Below, piece after piece: positions 51,195 to 60,100 of a DNA stretch of 64,000 nt. The notes under the pieces are model-generated. The model was not told the origin of the DNA and ran no database searches. It saw only the letters and a program-made list of their open reading frames with translations. Positions within the stretch are counted from its first letter, which is position 1; each line of letters begins with the position of its first letter. The translations under genes and the position numbers were made by a program. The DNA lies in the NCBI RefSeq assembly GCF_002282895.1, contig NZ_NRRB01000004.1:124001-188000 (forward strand), written 5' to 3'. The DNA is from Paraferrimonas haliotis. Its GTDB lineage: Bacteria > Pseudomonadota > Gammaproteobacteria > Enterobacterales > Shewanellaceae.

Positions 51195-52211
51195 ATGTTC
51201 TACAAGATAGCTCAGAAGTTTATGTTCCAAATGAACGGCGAAACGGCGCATAACTTTGCTATAACCAATCTTAAGTTAACCGCAAACAATCCATTGAATT
51301 GCTTATATAAGCAAAACATTCCATCGAAACCGTTTGAAGTCATGGGGGTAAGCTTTCCTAATCCAGTCGGTCTTGCAGCGGGTATGGATAAAGATGGTGA
51401 AGCCATAGATGCATTTGCGGCGATGGGATTTGGTCACATCGAAGTAGGAACGGTTACACCAAGACCTCAACCTGGTAACGACAAGCCTAGACTGTTTCGA
51501 TTAAAACCTGCGAAAGCCATCATCAATCGAATGGGGTTTAATAACAAAGGCGTTGATAATTTAGTCGCTAATATTAAAGCGAGTTCGAGAAAAGCGGTTA
51601 TCGGTGTAAACATTGGAAAGAATCGAGATACCCCTGTTGAACTTGGCAAAGACGATTACTTAATCTGCATGGATAAAGTCTATGATGTAGCCGATTATAT
51701 CGCCGTTAATATCTCATCGCCTAACACGCCTGGACTAAGAAGTTTGCAATATGGTGAATTATTAAACGAATTGCTATCTGAATTAAAAACAAAACAACTT
51801 GAATTGGCCAAACAATACGACAAGTATGTGCCCTTAGCGTTAAAAATAGCGCCTGATTTGAGTGACGATGAAATCCAGAGCATTGCTCAGTGTTTGCTCG
51901 CCAATAAGATTGATGGTGCCATTGCCACTAATACGACTTTAGAACGCGCGGCTGTCAGTCATTTACCAGAAGCACCCGAAGCGGGTGGCTTGAGCGGTAA
52001 ACCTTTAACCAGTGCATCTACCGAAGTTATTGGTAAGCTGAGTAAAGCCCTTAATGGGGAAATACCCATCATAGGGGTAGGCGGCATTCATAGTGCGCAG
52101 GATGCTCAAGATAAAGTAGACGCCGGTGCGAGTATCGTTCAACTGTATACCGGTTTTATTTATGAAGGCCCACAATTAATTGCTGATATAACGCGTCAAT
52201 TGAATAAATAA
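51195..52211 (+). CDS. pyrD: Dihydroorotate dehydrogenase (quinone), class 2
   Basis: This 338-residue membrane-associated flavoenzyme oxidises dihydroorotate with quinone in pyrimidine synthesis. The N-terminal helical extension ([18 protein letters not shown]) is the class 2 membrane-docking part. The active site has the catalytic Ser in [15 protein letters not shown], and FMN sites [14 protein letters not shown] and [16 protein letters not shown]. coli PyrD has 336 residues. It precedes zapC, as in E. coli, with an unusual GATC-rich spacer. Confidence 0.97.
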   Translation: MFYKIAQKFMFQMNGETAHNFAITNLKLTANNPLNCLYKQNIPSKPFEVMGVSFPNPVGLAAGMDKDGEAIDAFAAMGFGHIEVGTVTPRPQPGNDKPRLFRLKPAKAIINRMGFNNKGVDNLVANIKASSRKAVIGVNIGKNRDTPVELGKDDYLICMDKVYDVADYIAVNISSPNTPGLRSLQYGELLNELLSELKTKQLELAKQYDKYVPLALKIAPDLSDDEIQSIAQCLLANKIDGAIATNTTLERAAVSHLPEAPEAGGLSGKPLTSASTEVIGKLSKALNGEIPIIGVGGIHSAQDAQDKVDAGASIVQLYTGFIYEGPQLIADITRQLNK

Positions 52212-52231
52212 CTCGTTTATTTTAATTAATA

Positions 52232-52296
52232 GATCAAAAAATGATCGGATCGAAAGGTTCGATCATTTTTTTATTTAATAGATCACAAAAATGATC
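52232..52296. other. Cluster of six GATC sites between pyrD and zapC
   Basis: Six GATC tetramers occur within 65 bp, starting at 52232, 52243, 52248, 52261, 52281 and 52293. Chance expectation is about one per 256 bp. They belong to a degenerate direct repeat (TTAATAGATCA...ATGATC at 52226-52246 and again at 52275-52296). Dam methylation and SeqA binding to closely spaced hemimethylated sites is the known use of such clusters. The middle part doubles as the pyrD terminator stem. Confidence 0.6.
52236..52273 (+). terminator. Terminator after pyrD
   Basis: AAAAAATGATCG pairs with CGATCATTTTTT around an internal GATCGAAAGGTT-like loop, and a T-run follows. The stem is AT-rich but long. Confidence 0.65.
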
Positions 52297-52414
52297 ATTA
52301 TAGATTCGGTATAATCTTATTTATCAATAATTTAAATTTTGATATTGTTTAATATATGCGCTACTATTAGCTATCATAGATTTAACATTTACCTTAACTA
52401 CTGAGATATTCATT

Positions 52415-52957
52415 ATGTTATTAATGCCTAATACAGATTGGCAATGGATATATAATGAACAGCGAAATTGTTTAACGATTTCGTTGGGAGAGGAATATGA
52501 GTTTTTAACTCCGTATTGTTCTCGTGTATTGATTCCAGATGCCTTAACGAACGTTGAGTTTGACTGCGAACATGCTCAGTACTACATCGCTTTTATCGAG
52601 TCTCTGCAGAGTGCTGCAAACATCAGTAGTGCGCAAAAGGTGCAAATGGCGTTAAATGCAACCGCCGCCTATTTCCTATTAAAACCGCAAATGCCAAAGT
52701 CTTGGTTTTTTAAAGAATCCAGCGAACTGGTGTATCCAAAGGTAGGCAAGGTGTGTTCGTTACAATTAGAAAACGAACAGAAAGTCGCTGTGGTAGTGAT
52801 TGAAGCGGGCATTCAAGCTTCAGTGGTATTAATGGTGCATGATGAAGTGCAATTGTCCTCTAAGAAGTCTTTATCTCAATTTGACGCCATTAAGGTGATG
52901 AACAATCGCCTGCAACCATTAAAACGCAGTGCTAAGGCCGTTTGGGTCGCAGCTTAA
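52415..52957 (+). CDS. zapC: Cell-division protein ZapC
   Basis: This 180-residue protein matches ZapC, an FtsZ-ring stabiliser. Shared landmarks with E. coli ZapC include NTDWQWIYNEQRNCLTI at the N-terminus, LLKPQMPKSWFFKESSE in the middle, and the C-terminal DAIKVMNNRLQPLKRS. It is the neighbour of pyrD in E. coli as well. The leader of about 200 bp holds the GATC cluster and a TATAAT at 52310-52315. It ends in a bidirectional terminator. Confidence 0.93.
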   Translation: MLLMPNTDWQWIYNEQRNCLTISLGEEYEFLTPYCSRVLIPDALTNVEFDCEHAQYYIAFIESLQSAANISSAQKVQMALNATAAYFLLKPQMPKSWFFKESSELVYPKVGKVCSLQLENEQKVAVVVIEAGIQASVVLMVHDEVQLSSKKSLSQFDAIKVMNNRLQPLKRSAKAVWVAA

Positions 52958-52983
52958 TCGCTCAACACCAAACTGCAAATAAT

Positions 52984-53011
52984 AAAAAAGCTCGCATTCG
53001 CGAGCTTTTTT
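52984..53011. terminator. Bidirectional terminator between zapC and the DUF4397 gene
   Basis: AAAAAAGCTCGC/GCGAGCTTTTTT with a four-nt loop, between convergent genes. Confidence 0.88.
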
Positions 53012-53027
53012 ATGTCAGGGCGATAGG

Positions 53028-54413
53028 TTACATCGCCATTTTCATATAGTCTACGTTGAGTAACAAACCACCGTCAAAATCATCGGTAGCGACCACTGAA
53101 TATACGCCGCCATTCTCAACCGTTGCCATGGCCTGAACCGCTGGATTGTACTCCATATCACTTTGCAGTATTACGCCCAAGTAGTAGGTACCCGCTGGTA
53201 CTTCTAACGTGGCGTTACCCTTAAAGTCGACGCCCTCTAACACCTTAGTTTCTGCGCTGAAGTTGCCATCAGCTGAGGCGTGAATGTCCACCAAGCCTAA
53301 ACCACCTGCGGTGGGACTTGCATGAACGACGCGTAACTTAGCGTACAAGGCTACTGAGCGTAAGTCTTCTGCAATCACGAGAGGCTCTATGGTGTTATCG
53401 GTAATGGCATTCAGTTTACCAACCGCGTATATGCTGGTTGTGGTGCCTTTATCTAACATGACTCCTGGTGCGTTAATGGCGACAATGGAATTGTCTGAAC
53501 TGGCCGCTACTTGTAAGTCGTAGCTCGCCGCTGGTAAATCACCAATTCGGAACGCTTTAAATGGAATGTTAGTGAAACCATCAACTTTCATTCCAGACGC
53601 TAACACATCAACTTCAGGCGCATCATCTACCGCATGTACTACACGTACACGAGCCATCTCGTTCATGTCTCTAACAACTGCCACGCTTTCGCCATTGGCC
53701 ACCAACAAATTAACCGGAGCGGTCATGCTGCCATCTTTGTTTGGCACCGCAGTGATCATCAGATCTGAGCCACCGGCCAATTCTAAGTCTCCACTATCAA
53801 AGACCACAGTTTTGTCGCCGGTTGGAGTAATACGAATGCGGTAAGTGTCCGCAGGTACAGTTACTGGCAGGTCAGCACTATCGACTTTGAAGCCAAGCGC
53901 CGCTACATTTGGATCGGCGTCCATAATGCTGTCGCCGGTACCGAGATAAATGTCCACTTCACCGACATCAGGATGACCGTGTAATACGTCAATGCGCACG
54001 TCAGTGCTCTCTACGTCGCTGTCGTCTCGGCTTAATACAACGGGTTCGATGGCGCCTGCATAATTAAGCGCGACAATATCGTATTGCATGTCCGGAGCGA
54101 AATTAAGGTTCGCTTCGATGACCGCTGGGTTACTCATGTCCGGAAGTAGGGCGTTTACCGCGATGTCGTAGCTGCCAGATTCAATTTCTATCAGGCCTGA
54201 ACCCACTTGATAATCAACCATCTCTAAACCTTCAACTACGTTTCCGTTGATAGAGATTGCAACCATGGGGGCATCAGCGCTTGCGTGAGTGACACGCACG
54301 TCTGATAGTTCGATGATGTCCAGATCTTCTAAAACGTCTTTGGCATCGTCGTCATCACAGGCGCTGAGAGCACCTGCAGCAAGTAGCATTGGGATTAGAT
54401 ACTTTGTTTTCAT
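53028..54413 (-). CDS. DUF4397-repeat lipoprotein
   Basis: This 461-residue lipoprotein has a signal with lipobox LSAC (residues about 16-19) followed by DDDD, an acidic stretch just after the lipidated Cys. Four DUF4397-like repeats follow, starting VRVTHASADAPMVAISING, VRIDVLHGHPDVGEVDIYLG, VRVVHAVDDAPEVDVLASG and LRVVHASPTAGGLGLVDIH. Each has the V-HA/HG-x-(A/P)-x-V core of Ig-like beta units. Function is unknown. The start at ATG 54413 has AGGAG upstream and begins the signal peptide; a frame-open ATG lies 15 codons upstream. It is the second gene after DUF2878, 34 nt apart. Confidence 0.86.
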   Translation of the reverse strand: MKTKYLIPMLLAAGALSACDDDDAKDVLEDLDIIELSDVRVTHASADAPMVAISINGNVVEGLEMVDYQVGSGLIEIESGSYDIAVNALLPDMSNPAVIEANLNFAPDMQYDIVALNYAGAIEPVVLSRDDSDVESTDVRIDVLHGHPDVGEVDIYLGTGDSIMDADPNVAALGFKVDSADLPVTVPADTYRIRITPTGDKTVVFDSGDLELAGGSDLMITAVPNKDGSMTAPVNLLVANGESVAVVRDMNEMARVRVVHAVDDAPEVDVLASGMKVDGFTNIPFKAFRIGDLPAASYDLQVAASSDNSIVAINAPGVMLDKGTTTSIYAVGKLNAITDNTIEPLVIAEDLRSVALYAKLRVVHASPTAGGLGLVDIHASADGNFSAETKVLEGVDFKGNATLEVPAGTYYLGVILQSDMEYNPAVQAMATVENGGVYSVVATDDFDGGLLLNVDYMKMAM

Positions 54414-54447
54414 TGTATTAGCCTCTCCTGTTAAATTGGCTGACCAA

Positions 54448-54939
54448 TCAAACGGCATCAGATTTAAGATGGATCAAAAATTTTTCACAGCTTTTTGAAA
54501 AGGCAAACCAACAACAGCCTAAAACCACCAACGAAACCCCCAATTGCTGCGGGAAAGCAAAGTGATTGGCTTCACTGGCAAGGTAATAACTCAAGGGCGC
54601 AAAGAGCATTAGACAAAGACTGAAGTTCTTTCCAAGCAGCGATTTAAACACAGGTAAAACCAACGCTAGGCTCAACCATAGTAAAATTAAAAACAACGGC
54701 AGCGGAGGGTAGTTAAACTGAAATACATTCACCGAGCCTAACAAGGCATCCATCGCTAAACCGAGGCTTGCAGCACCACTGGCAAAGATAATTAAGGGCG
54801 TGTCTTTTCGGCGAATGGCTAAAGCCAGCATCAAACCAAAAATACATGCCATTGCAACGATGCCATCATCGCCATAAAAGTAGGCAACTGCCCAATTCAC
54901 TTTATATAGCCCTAATAACAGCCACGAAAATCCAGTCAT
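54448..54939 (-). CDS. DUF2878-type integral membrane protein
   Basis: This 163-residue protein has five or six hydrophobic helices and resembles the DUF2878 family (WLLLGLYKVNWAVAYFYGDD, YPPLPLFLILLWLSLALVLP, LGKNFSLCLMLFAPLSYYLA). DUF2878 genes are commonly seen in Vibrio and Shewanella near ECF sigma/ChrR photo-oxidative clusters that also carry cyclopropane fatty acid synthase-like genes, so a membrane-lipid role under oxidative stress is plausible. It is divergent from the Lon-domain/sigma/chrR operon and leads the DUF4397 gene. A candidate ECF promoter lies 27 nt before its ATG. Confidence 0.75.
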   Translation of the reverse strand: MTGFSWLLLGLYKVNWAVAYFYGDDGIVAMACIFGLMLALAIRRKDTPLIIFASGAASLGLAMDALLGSVNVFQFNYPPLPLFLILLWLSLALVLPVFKSLLGKNFSLCLMLFAPLSYYLASEANHFAFPQQLGVSLVVLGCCWFAFSKSCEKFLIHLKSDAV

Positions 54940-54966
54940 TGTTACTACTCCTAAATGTTTTCATTG

Positions 54967-54994
54967 TTAACGAAGAAAAAAACCGCTTCGATCA
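54967..54994 (-). promoter_or_regulatory. Candidate ECF-sigma promoter for DUF2878-DUF4397
   Basis: On the minus strand TGATCG-N16-CGTTAA, resembling the TGATCC/CGTA-type promoters of ChrR-controlled (ECF11) sigma factors. The -10 element ends 27 nt before the DUF2878 ATG. Confidence 0.55.
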
Positions 54995-54995
54995 G

Positions 54996-55023
54996 TCATC
55001 CATTTACTTTGCCGCTGCGTTTA
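54996..55023 (+). promoter_or_regulatory. Candidate ECF-sigma promoter for the Lon-domain/sigma/chrR operon
   Basis: On the + strand TCATCC-N16-CGTTTA, with the same 16-nt spacer and CGTT -10 core as the divergent promoter only one base away. The -10 ends 25 nt before the ATG at 55049, as expected for autoregulation. Confidence 0.5.
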
Positions 55024-55048
55024 AACCAGTGAATAACAGGAGAGTTTT

Positions 55049-55675
55049 ATGGGTTTTCATGCAGTAAATCGATATTCACTGCCTTTTCACCAAACGACGG
55101 AACACTTGCTTCCTGGAAGCATTGCGAGATTATCAGGGAAAGGGTTGTTGTTTAGCAGTTGGGCGCGCTCTGTACAATTGAGCCAACGGTTATGGATAGT
55201 CATGCGAGATTGCGAATCGCCGCAACGACAAGTCGCTGGTGACCGAGTGGCGCTAGCGAAGGTGATTAGTATCGATTGGCTCAGCCAAGATTCTATAACA
55301 CTGACGCTGGATGTTTATGGTTGGGGCGAGGCTTTGCACAATGTCGATGGCGCAAGCCAAACCTTATTAGCGGAGCAACAAGCCTTGTGGAGCGACCAAG
55401 AGCCGTGCAACGACTGTTTGTTTATCAGCGCATTCTTACGACAGTGGTTGGAACAAGAGTTGTGTAAGCGGCTTGGAACTAAGCTCGATTATAGAGACTG
55501 GCGCAACCCAAATTGGGTGTGCTTACGCTGGCTAGAGTTGTTGCCACTGTCGGTGGAAACCAAACAAAACCTTCTAAAAGTAGGCGATTGCGAGATAGCG
55601 GTAAGATATTTAACAATTTTATTGGAACAGATTGATCCAACTGAAAAAAGCCTGCGTTTATTAAGGCGAATTTAA
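55049..55675 (+). CDS. Lon N-terminal (substrate-binding) domain protein without protease
   Basis: This 208-residue protein resembles the stand-alone LAN/Lon-substrate-binding domain (PF02190). It begins like it, YSLPFHQTTEHLLPGSIARL, has VALAKVISIDWLSQD and ITLTLDVYGWGEAL in the beta part, and ends with the helical LELLPLSVETKQNLLKVGDC. There is no AAA+ or protease domain. The precise function is unknown; such proteins occur beside ECF11 sigma genes in marine gammaproteobacteria and may act as adaptors. ATG 55049 has AGGAGAG about 5 nt upstream. It is the first gene of the operon with the sigma factor 24 nt downstream. Confidence 0.78.
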   Translation: MGFHAVNRYSLPFHQTTEHLLPGSIARLSGKGLLFSSWARSVQLSQRLWIVMRDCESPQRQVAGDRVALAKVISIDWLSQDSITLTLDVYGWGEALHNVDGASQTLLAEQQALWSDQEPCNDCLFISAFLRQWLEQELCKRLGTKLDYRDWRNPNWVCLRWLELLPLSVETKQNLLKVGDCEIAVRYLTILLEQIDPTEKSLRLLRRI

Positions 55676-55699
55676 CCTTGAAGTGGTAAGTTACTGATT

Positions 55700-56296
55700 A
55701 TGGCAGTCTCAATACAACAACAAGGTCATATGGAAGGATCGAATAAGGAAGTCGATGTAGGACAACTTTTATTGAAAGTAGCAGCTAGCCGTTGCCAAAT
55801 CAGTTACCAAAGATTGTTCAAGCACGTTGCGCCACGATTGCATAACTTTATTCGCAAGCAAATGGGTGACGAGTCTATCGCCAAAGAGGTGGTTCAAGAA
55901 ACCATGCTTAAGGTTTGGACCAAAGCACATTTGTATGATGACAGCAAGGGAGCAGGACTCACCTGGATCTTCTCGATTGCTCGAAACGCGAAGTTTGATT
56001 TGTTGCGCCGTCAAAAGCATCAAAACGACTGGGTTCAAGGAGATGATCTTTGGCCTACCTTAGAAGAGCCTCAAGATGACCAAAAGTTACCAAGAGAATT
56101 TGAAAGCATTGTTACTGAAGAGCTTTCAAATCTTATAAGTACGCTACCAAAGCCCCAGGCTGAGGTTGTGTCTATGGTGTATTTAAGAGGAGCATCTCAG
56201 CAGGAAGTTGCTGATTTATTGGATGTTCCGCTTGGCACAGTTAAAAGCCGATTGAGATTGGCGCTACAGAAATTGAAGGAGGCGCTAGATGACTAG
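55700..56296 (+). CDS. ECF RNA polymerase sigma factor (ECF11/RpoE-like, ChrR-regulated)
   Basis: This sigma factor of 198 residues has region 2 (about 37-105: FIRKQMGDESIAKEVVQETM, GAGLTWIFSIARNAKFDLLR) and region 4 (about 140-198: LPKPQAEVVSMVYLRGASQQ, EVADLLDVPLGTVKSRLRLA). Sigma factors paired with ChrR respond to singlet oxygen and photo-oxidative stress in Rhodobacter and relatives. It overlaps the chrR start by 8 bp, so the pair is translationally coupled. ATG 55700 lacks a good ribosome site; ATG 55730 (MEGSNKEV) is an alternative start. Confidence 0.92.
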   Translation: MAVSIQQQGHMEGSNKEVDVGQLLLKVAASRCQISYQRLFKHVAPRLHNFIRKQMGDESIAKEVVQETMLKVWTKAHLYDDSKGAGLTWIFSIARNAKFDLLRRQKHQNDWVQGDDLWPTLEEPQDDQKLPREFESIVTEELSNLISTLPKPQAEVVSMVYLRGASQQEVADLLDVPLGTVKSRLRLALQKLKEALDD

Positions 56297-56969
56297 TGTC
56301 AAATTACATCCCTCAGAGGATACGTTAAAACGCTTTGCGCTGGCGGAGCTTGATCCCAGCGAAAGCATCATAATCAGTGCCCACGTTGAGCTGTGTAGCG
56401 AATGCCAAAGCCAGTTGCAGGCGATTGAATCTGCCCATGCGCAAGAGATGGCATCGTCAGACACTGATGAGCTAACCTTTGAGTTGGACGACGAATTTAG
56501 CAGCATGATGAGTCACATCATGGAGTCGCCAGCTGACTACGCGGTGGCTCAACCCATTAAACGAACACTTAAGCTTGGTGACAAAGAATACAATGTTCCC
56601 AGAGCACTTGTCGGTCATGTGGAACAAGTAGGACCCTGGTCCCGCTTACCCGGTAAATTGCAAAGAGCCGCGGTGCAAACCGGTGGCGAAAGTAAAATGA
56701 ACTTCATCTATATGGATGAAGACTCAGCCTTGCCAGAGCATACTCACACTGGTGTCGAGATTACCTTGGTACTTGACGGTGAATTTGAAGACGAGAACGG
56801 CGTATACAAAGCAGGCGATTTCGTGATTCAAAGTGGTGAACATACCCATACACCTCGAACGAAACCGGGTCAGGATTGTTTGTGTCTTACTTTGTTACAA
56901 TCTCCGCTGCACTTCACCAGTGGTTTTGCCAGTTTATTGAATCCGTTCAGTCAGTTATTTTTCCGCTAG
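56289..56969 (+). CDS. chrR: Anti-sigma factor ChrR, zinc- and cupin-type
   Basis: This anti-sigma factor of 226 residues sequesters the upstream sigma factor. The N-terminal ZAS domain has the zinc ligands H7, H32, C36 and C39 (HVELCSEC), matching Rhodobacter ChrR. The C-terminal cupin-like domain carries the second metal site, EHTHTGVE (H151, H153, E157) and the HTH of SGEHTHTPRT (H185 or H187), which Rhodobacter needs for response to singlet oxygen. Both sites are intact, so it should be fully functional. AAGGAGG precedes its ATG. A terminator follows. Confidence 0.94.
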   Translation: MTSVKLHPSEDTLKRFALAELDPSESIIISAHVELCSECQSQLQAIESAHAQEMASSDTDELTFELDDEFSSMMSHIMESPADYAVAQPIKRTLKLGDKEYNVPRALVGHVEQVGPWSRLPGKLQRAAVQTGGESKMNFIYMDEDSALPEHTHTGVEITLVLDGEFEDENGVYKAGDFVIQSGEHTHTPRTKPGQDCLCLTLLQSPLHFTSGFASLLNPFSQLFFR

Positions 56970-57000
56970 ACGTAACCGTAAATACGTAAAAGTAAGTTTG

Positions 57001-57029
57001 AAAGCCTCGTGTAAAACGAGGCTTTTTTT
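57001..57029 (+). terminator. Terminator after chrR
   Basis: AAAGCCTCGT/ACGAGGCTTT with a five-nt loop and seven T residues. Confidence 0.9.
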
Positions 57030-57111
57030 GTTGTTTTTGGCGCTGTTTAATTGCTTAGCTCGTGTATACTGATTTGATTCAAATCGTGGCACACAACTCA
57101 TAACTATTACT

Positions 57112-60100
57112 ATGCTACATATTTATCAGCACAATCTTACTGAAGCGCTATTAGATCAATTAAGTGCAATTATTGGCACCATTCCAGATGGTATTTCGGC
57201 GTTGGATTGCGAGTCGATTCTGGTGCAAAACCCAGACATGGCACAATGGTTAAAAATTGAGTTGGCGCAGCGACATGGCATCGCAGCGAACATTGAATTT
57301 CCTATGCCCAGTAGCTTTGTCTGGAAGATGTTCAATGCTTTGTACCCAGAATTGCCCGAACAGTCTCCGTTTTCAAAAGAAAATATGACTTGGCATTTAA
57401 TGACCTTGTTGCCTGATCTCATGAACCACAAAGAGTTCGCTTGGGTTGAACGGTATTTAGGGGATGTCACTGCAGACAAGCAACAACAAGAACAGCGAGC
57501 GCTGAAAAGTTATCGCTTATGCGCCGCCATTGCAGATATTTTTGACCAGTATTTGATTTATCGTCCTCAATGGATGGCCAATTGGGAGCAAGACGAAGTC
57601 GGTGGAGAAGTAACCCCACAGCAAGCCTGGCAGCCGATACTGTGGCAACGTCTCAACAGCAGCATTAGTGGCTCTTCAGGCGCCAGTGTGCAATGGCATC
57701 GGGGCGAGTTATTGACTCAAACCATCGACAGCTTTAACGCAGCTAACCTCGATAACTCGGTATTGCAAAGCTTACCTAAGCGGTTGTTTATTTTCGGTAT
57801 TTCTTCGCTTCCGGAACAGAGTTTAGCCTTGTTTAACGCCTTGGCTAACCACATTGAAGTCCACTGGTTTCAAATCAACCCGTGTCAGGAGTTCTGGTTG
57901 GACATTATTGATGGCAAATCGTTGGCCAAATTAGCGGCGAAACCCAACTATCAACGCCTGGCTGATCTGGCCGATGATCGCTACTTTTTGGTAGGTAACC
58001 CGCTGCTTGCATCCCTTGGTACCTTAGGGCGAGAGCATTTATCACTGATGTTAGAGCAATTGCAGGGCGACTGGCATGAGGCTTATCGGCCATACCCTAC
58101 AACCGGTGCATTGGGGTTGTTACAAAATGAAGTCTTGAATTTAAGCATACGCGGTCAGTTTGAGGCGTTATCGGCCACACAATTAACCAGTAATATCGAT
58201 AAAATTAGCCTCAATGATAACGACTGTAGCAATGTGTTATTTCACAGTTGTTATTCGCCCATGCGCGAAATTGAAGTCCTAAAAGATCAATTGTTGTTCT
58301 TATTTGAGCGAGACCCATCACTTACGCCCAACGATGTTATGGTGATGGTTCCAGATGTCAGTGAATATGCGCCTTACATTCATGCCACCTTTAGCGGAAT
58401 TACGGATGACTATCGGCTCTTTTATTCGATCAACGATTTGTCGGCTCAACAAGAGTCACCACTTGCCGATTGCTTACTTAATTTGTTCGATTTACCCCAA
58501 AGCCGATGGTATGCCAATGAGTTGATGTCGATACTGGAAGTGCCGGCAGTCATGCGCAAATTCGCTATTGATGAGCACGAGTTAGATATCATTAATCGCT
58601 GGATAGATGATGTGGGCATTCGATGGGGCATTAATGCTGCCCACCGCAGAGAACTAGGGTTTATTAGCTTTGAAGAAAACTCATGGCTGTTTGGCGCACA
58701 GCGACTGCTGTTAGGGTATGCCATGCATCCAGCACAAGGCTGTTTTGATGGGTTAATGCCGTACTCCCAAATGGAAGGCGCCCAAACAGAAGCTTTGGGT
58801 AAGCTGCTGATGTTTGTTGATTGCCTGCTGGATTACCGTACACAACTTGCTGGTGACTACCAAGCCGGTCAGTGGTTAACCTTGGTTAATCAAATGATGA
58901 ACGACTTTTTTGAAGGCGAGGCCAGTGAAGTGGTGTGGTTGCAGCAACCTAGCCAATGCCTAGAAGGTCTTAAGCAATACATTGATCAGTCTGGTTATCA
59001 GCAAACCATTCATCGCACCATTATCAAAGACTATTTACAGCAAAGTTTACAAGCACAGTCATCTAATAGCCGTTTTAAGGCCGGGGCCATTAACTTCTGT
59101 ACCTTAATGCCAATGCGCAGTATTCCCTTTAAGGTCATTGCCCTGTTAGGAATGAATGAAAATGCGTTTCCCCGCCAAAATCACCCGGTAAATTTTGACT
59201 TGATGGCCAATCAACGAGTTCGTGGCGATCGCTCTCGACGGCTAGATGACCGCTACTTATTCTTAGAAGCGCTTTTATCAACACGACAACATTTGCACTT
59301 AAGTTGGGTTGGCCAAGATATTCGAGACGACAGTCACAAGCCGCCATCCATTTTAATCAGCGAAGTGCGAGATTACATTGCCGAAGCGTGGATCCACAGC
59401 GACAGTAAAGCCACTGATGAACCGGCGCAAGTGGCTCAAGAGTTACTCAGCAAAATGACCCACCAGCATCCACTGCAGGCATATCAAGCCATTAATTTTT
59501 CAAAACAAAGCGCCCAACAAAGCTTCGCCAGTCTGTGGAGCCAAGCGCTAGCACTCAGTCAAGACCCTGCGTTTAAACCGCCACGCTCTTATGCAACCCA
59601 TAACCCCCAGTTAAGCCGCCTAGAAGCGGAACATCAGGAACTTTCGCTTACCCAGTTAGAACGGTTTATGGTTAACCCTTGTCGTGTCTTTATGCAACGC
59701 ACACTGGAGGTTTACTTTGACGAGATAGAGTTGGACACCTTGCAACACGAACCCTTTGTTATCGACACGCTGCAACAATGGCAGTTGTCTGACAAAGCGT
59801 TAACCATGAGACTGGCAAACGCTCAGCAAAATCAATTTGATGCGCACTATCAAGGAACAGGTAAGTTGCCATTTGGTGAAGCGTCAACGCAAACACTGGC
59901 TAAAGCTTGGGATGAAGGTGAGTCGATAGTGACTCATTTTTCTGAATACCTACAGGAAGATAAACAAAGCGACGTGCTGAGGCTGAGCTTCGATGAGCCT
60001 AAATTAATGCTGACAGCTGAACTGCCAAAGAGTAAGCGACATCTGCGTTGTCAGTTAAAAGCGGGCTCCATTAAAGACAAAGACATCGTTCGTGCGTATT

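Noticed and set aside
52226..52296. Replication origin or DnaA-box cluster
   Set aside because: The region has GATC sites and AT-rich DNA, but I see no DnaA boxes (TTATCCACA-like) and the neighbours are pyrD and zapC, not origin genes.
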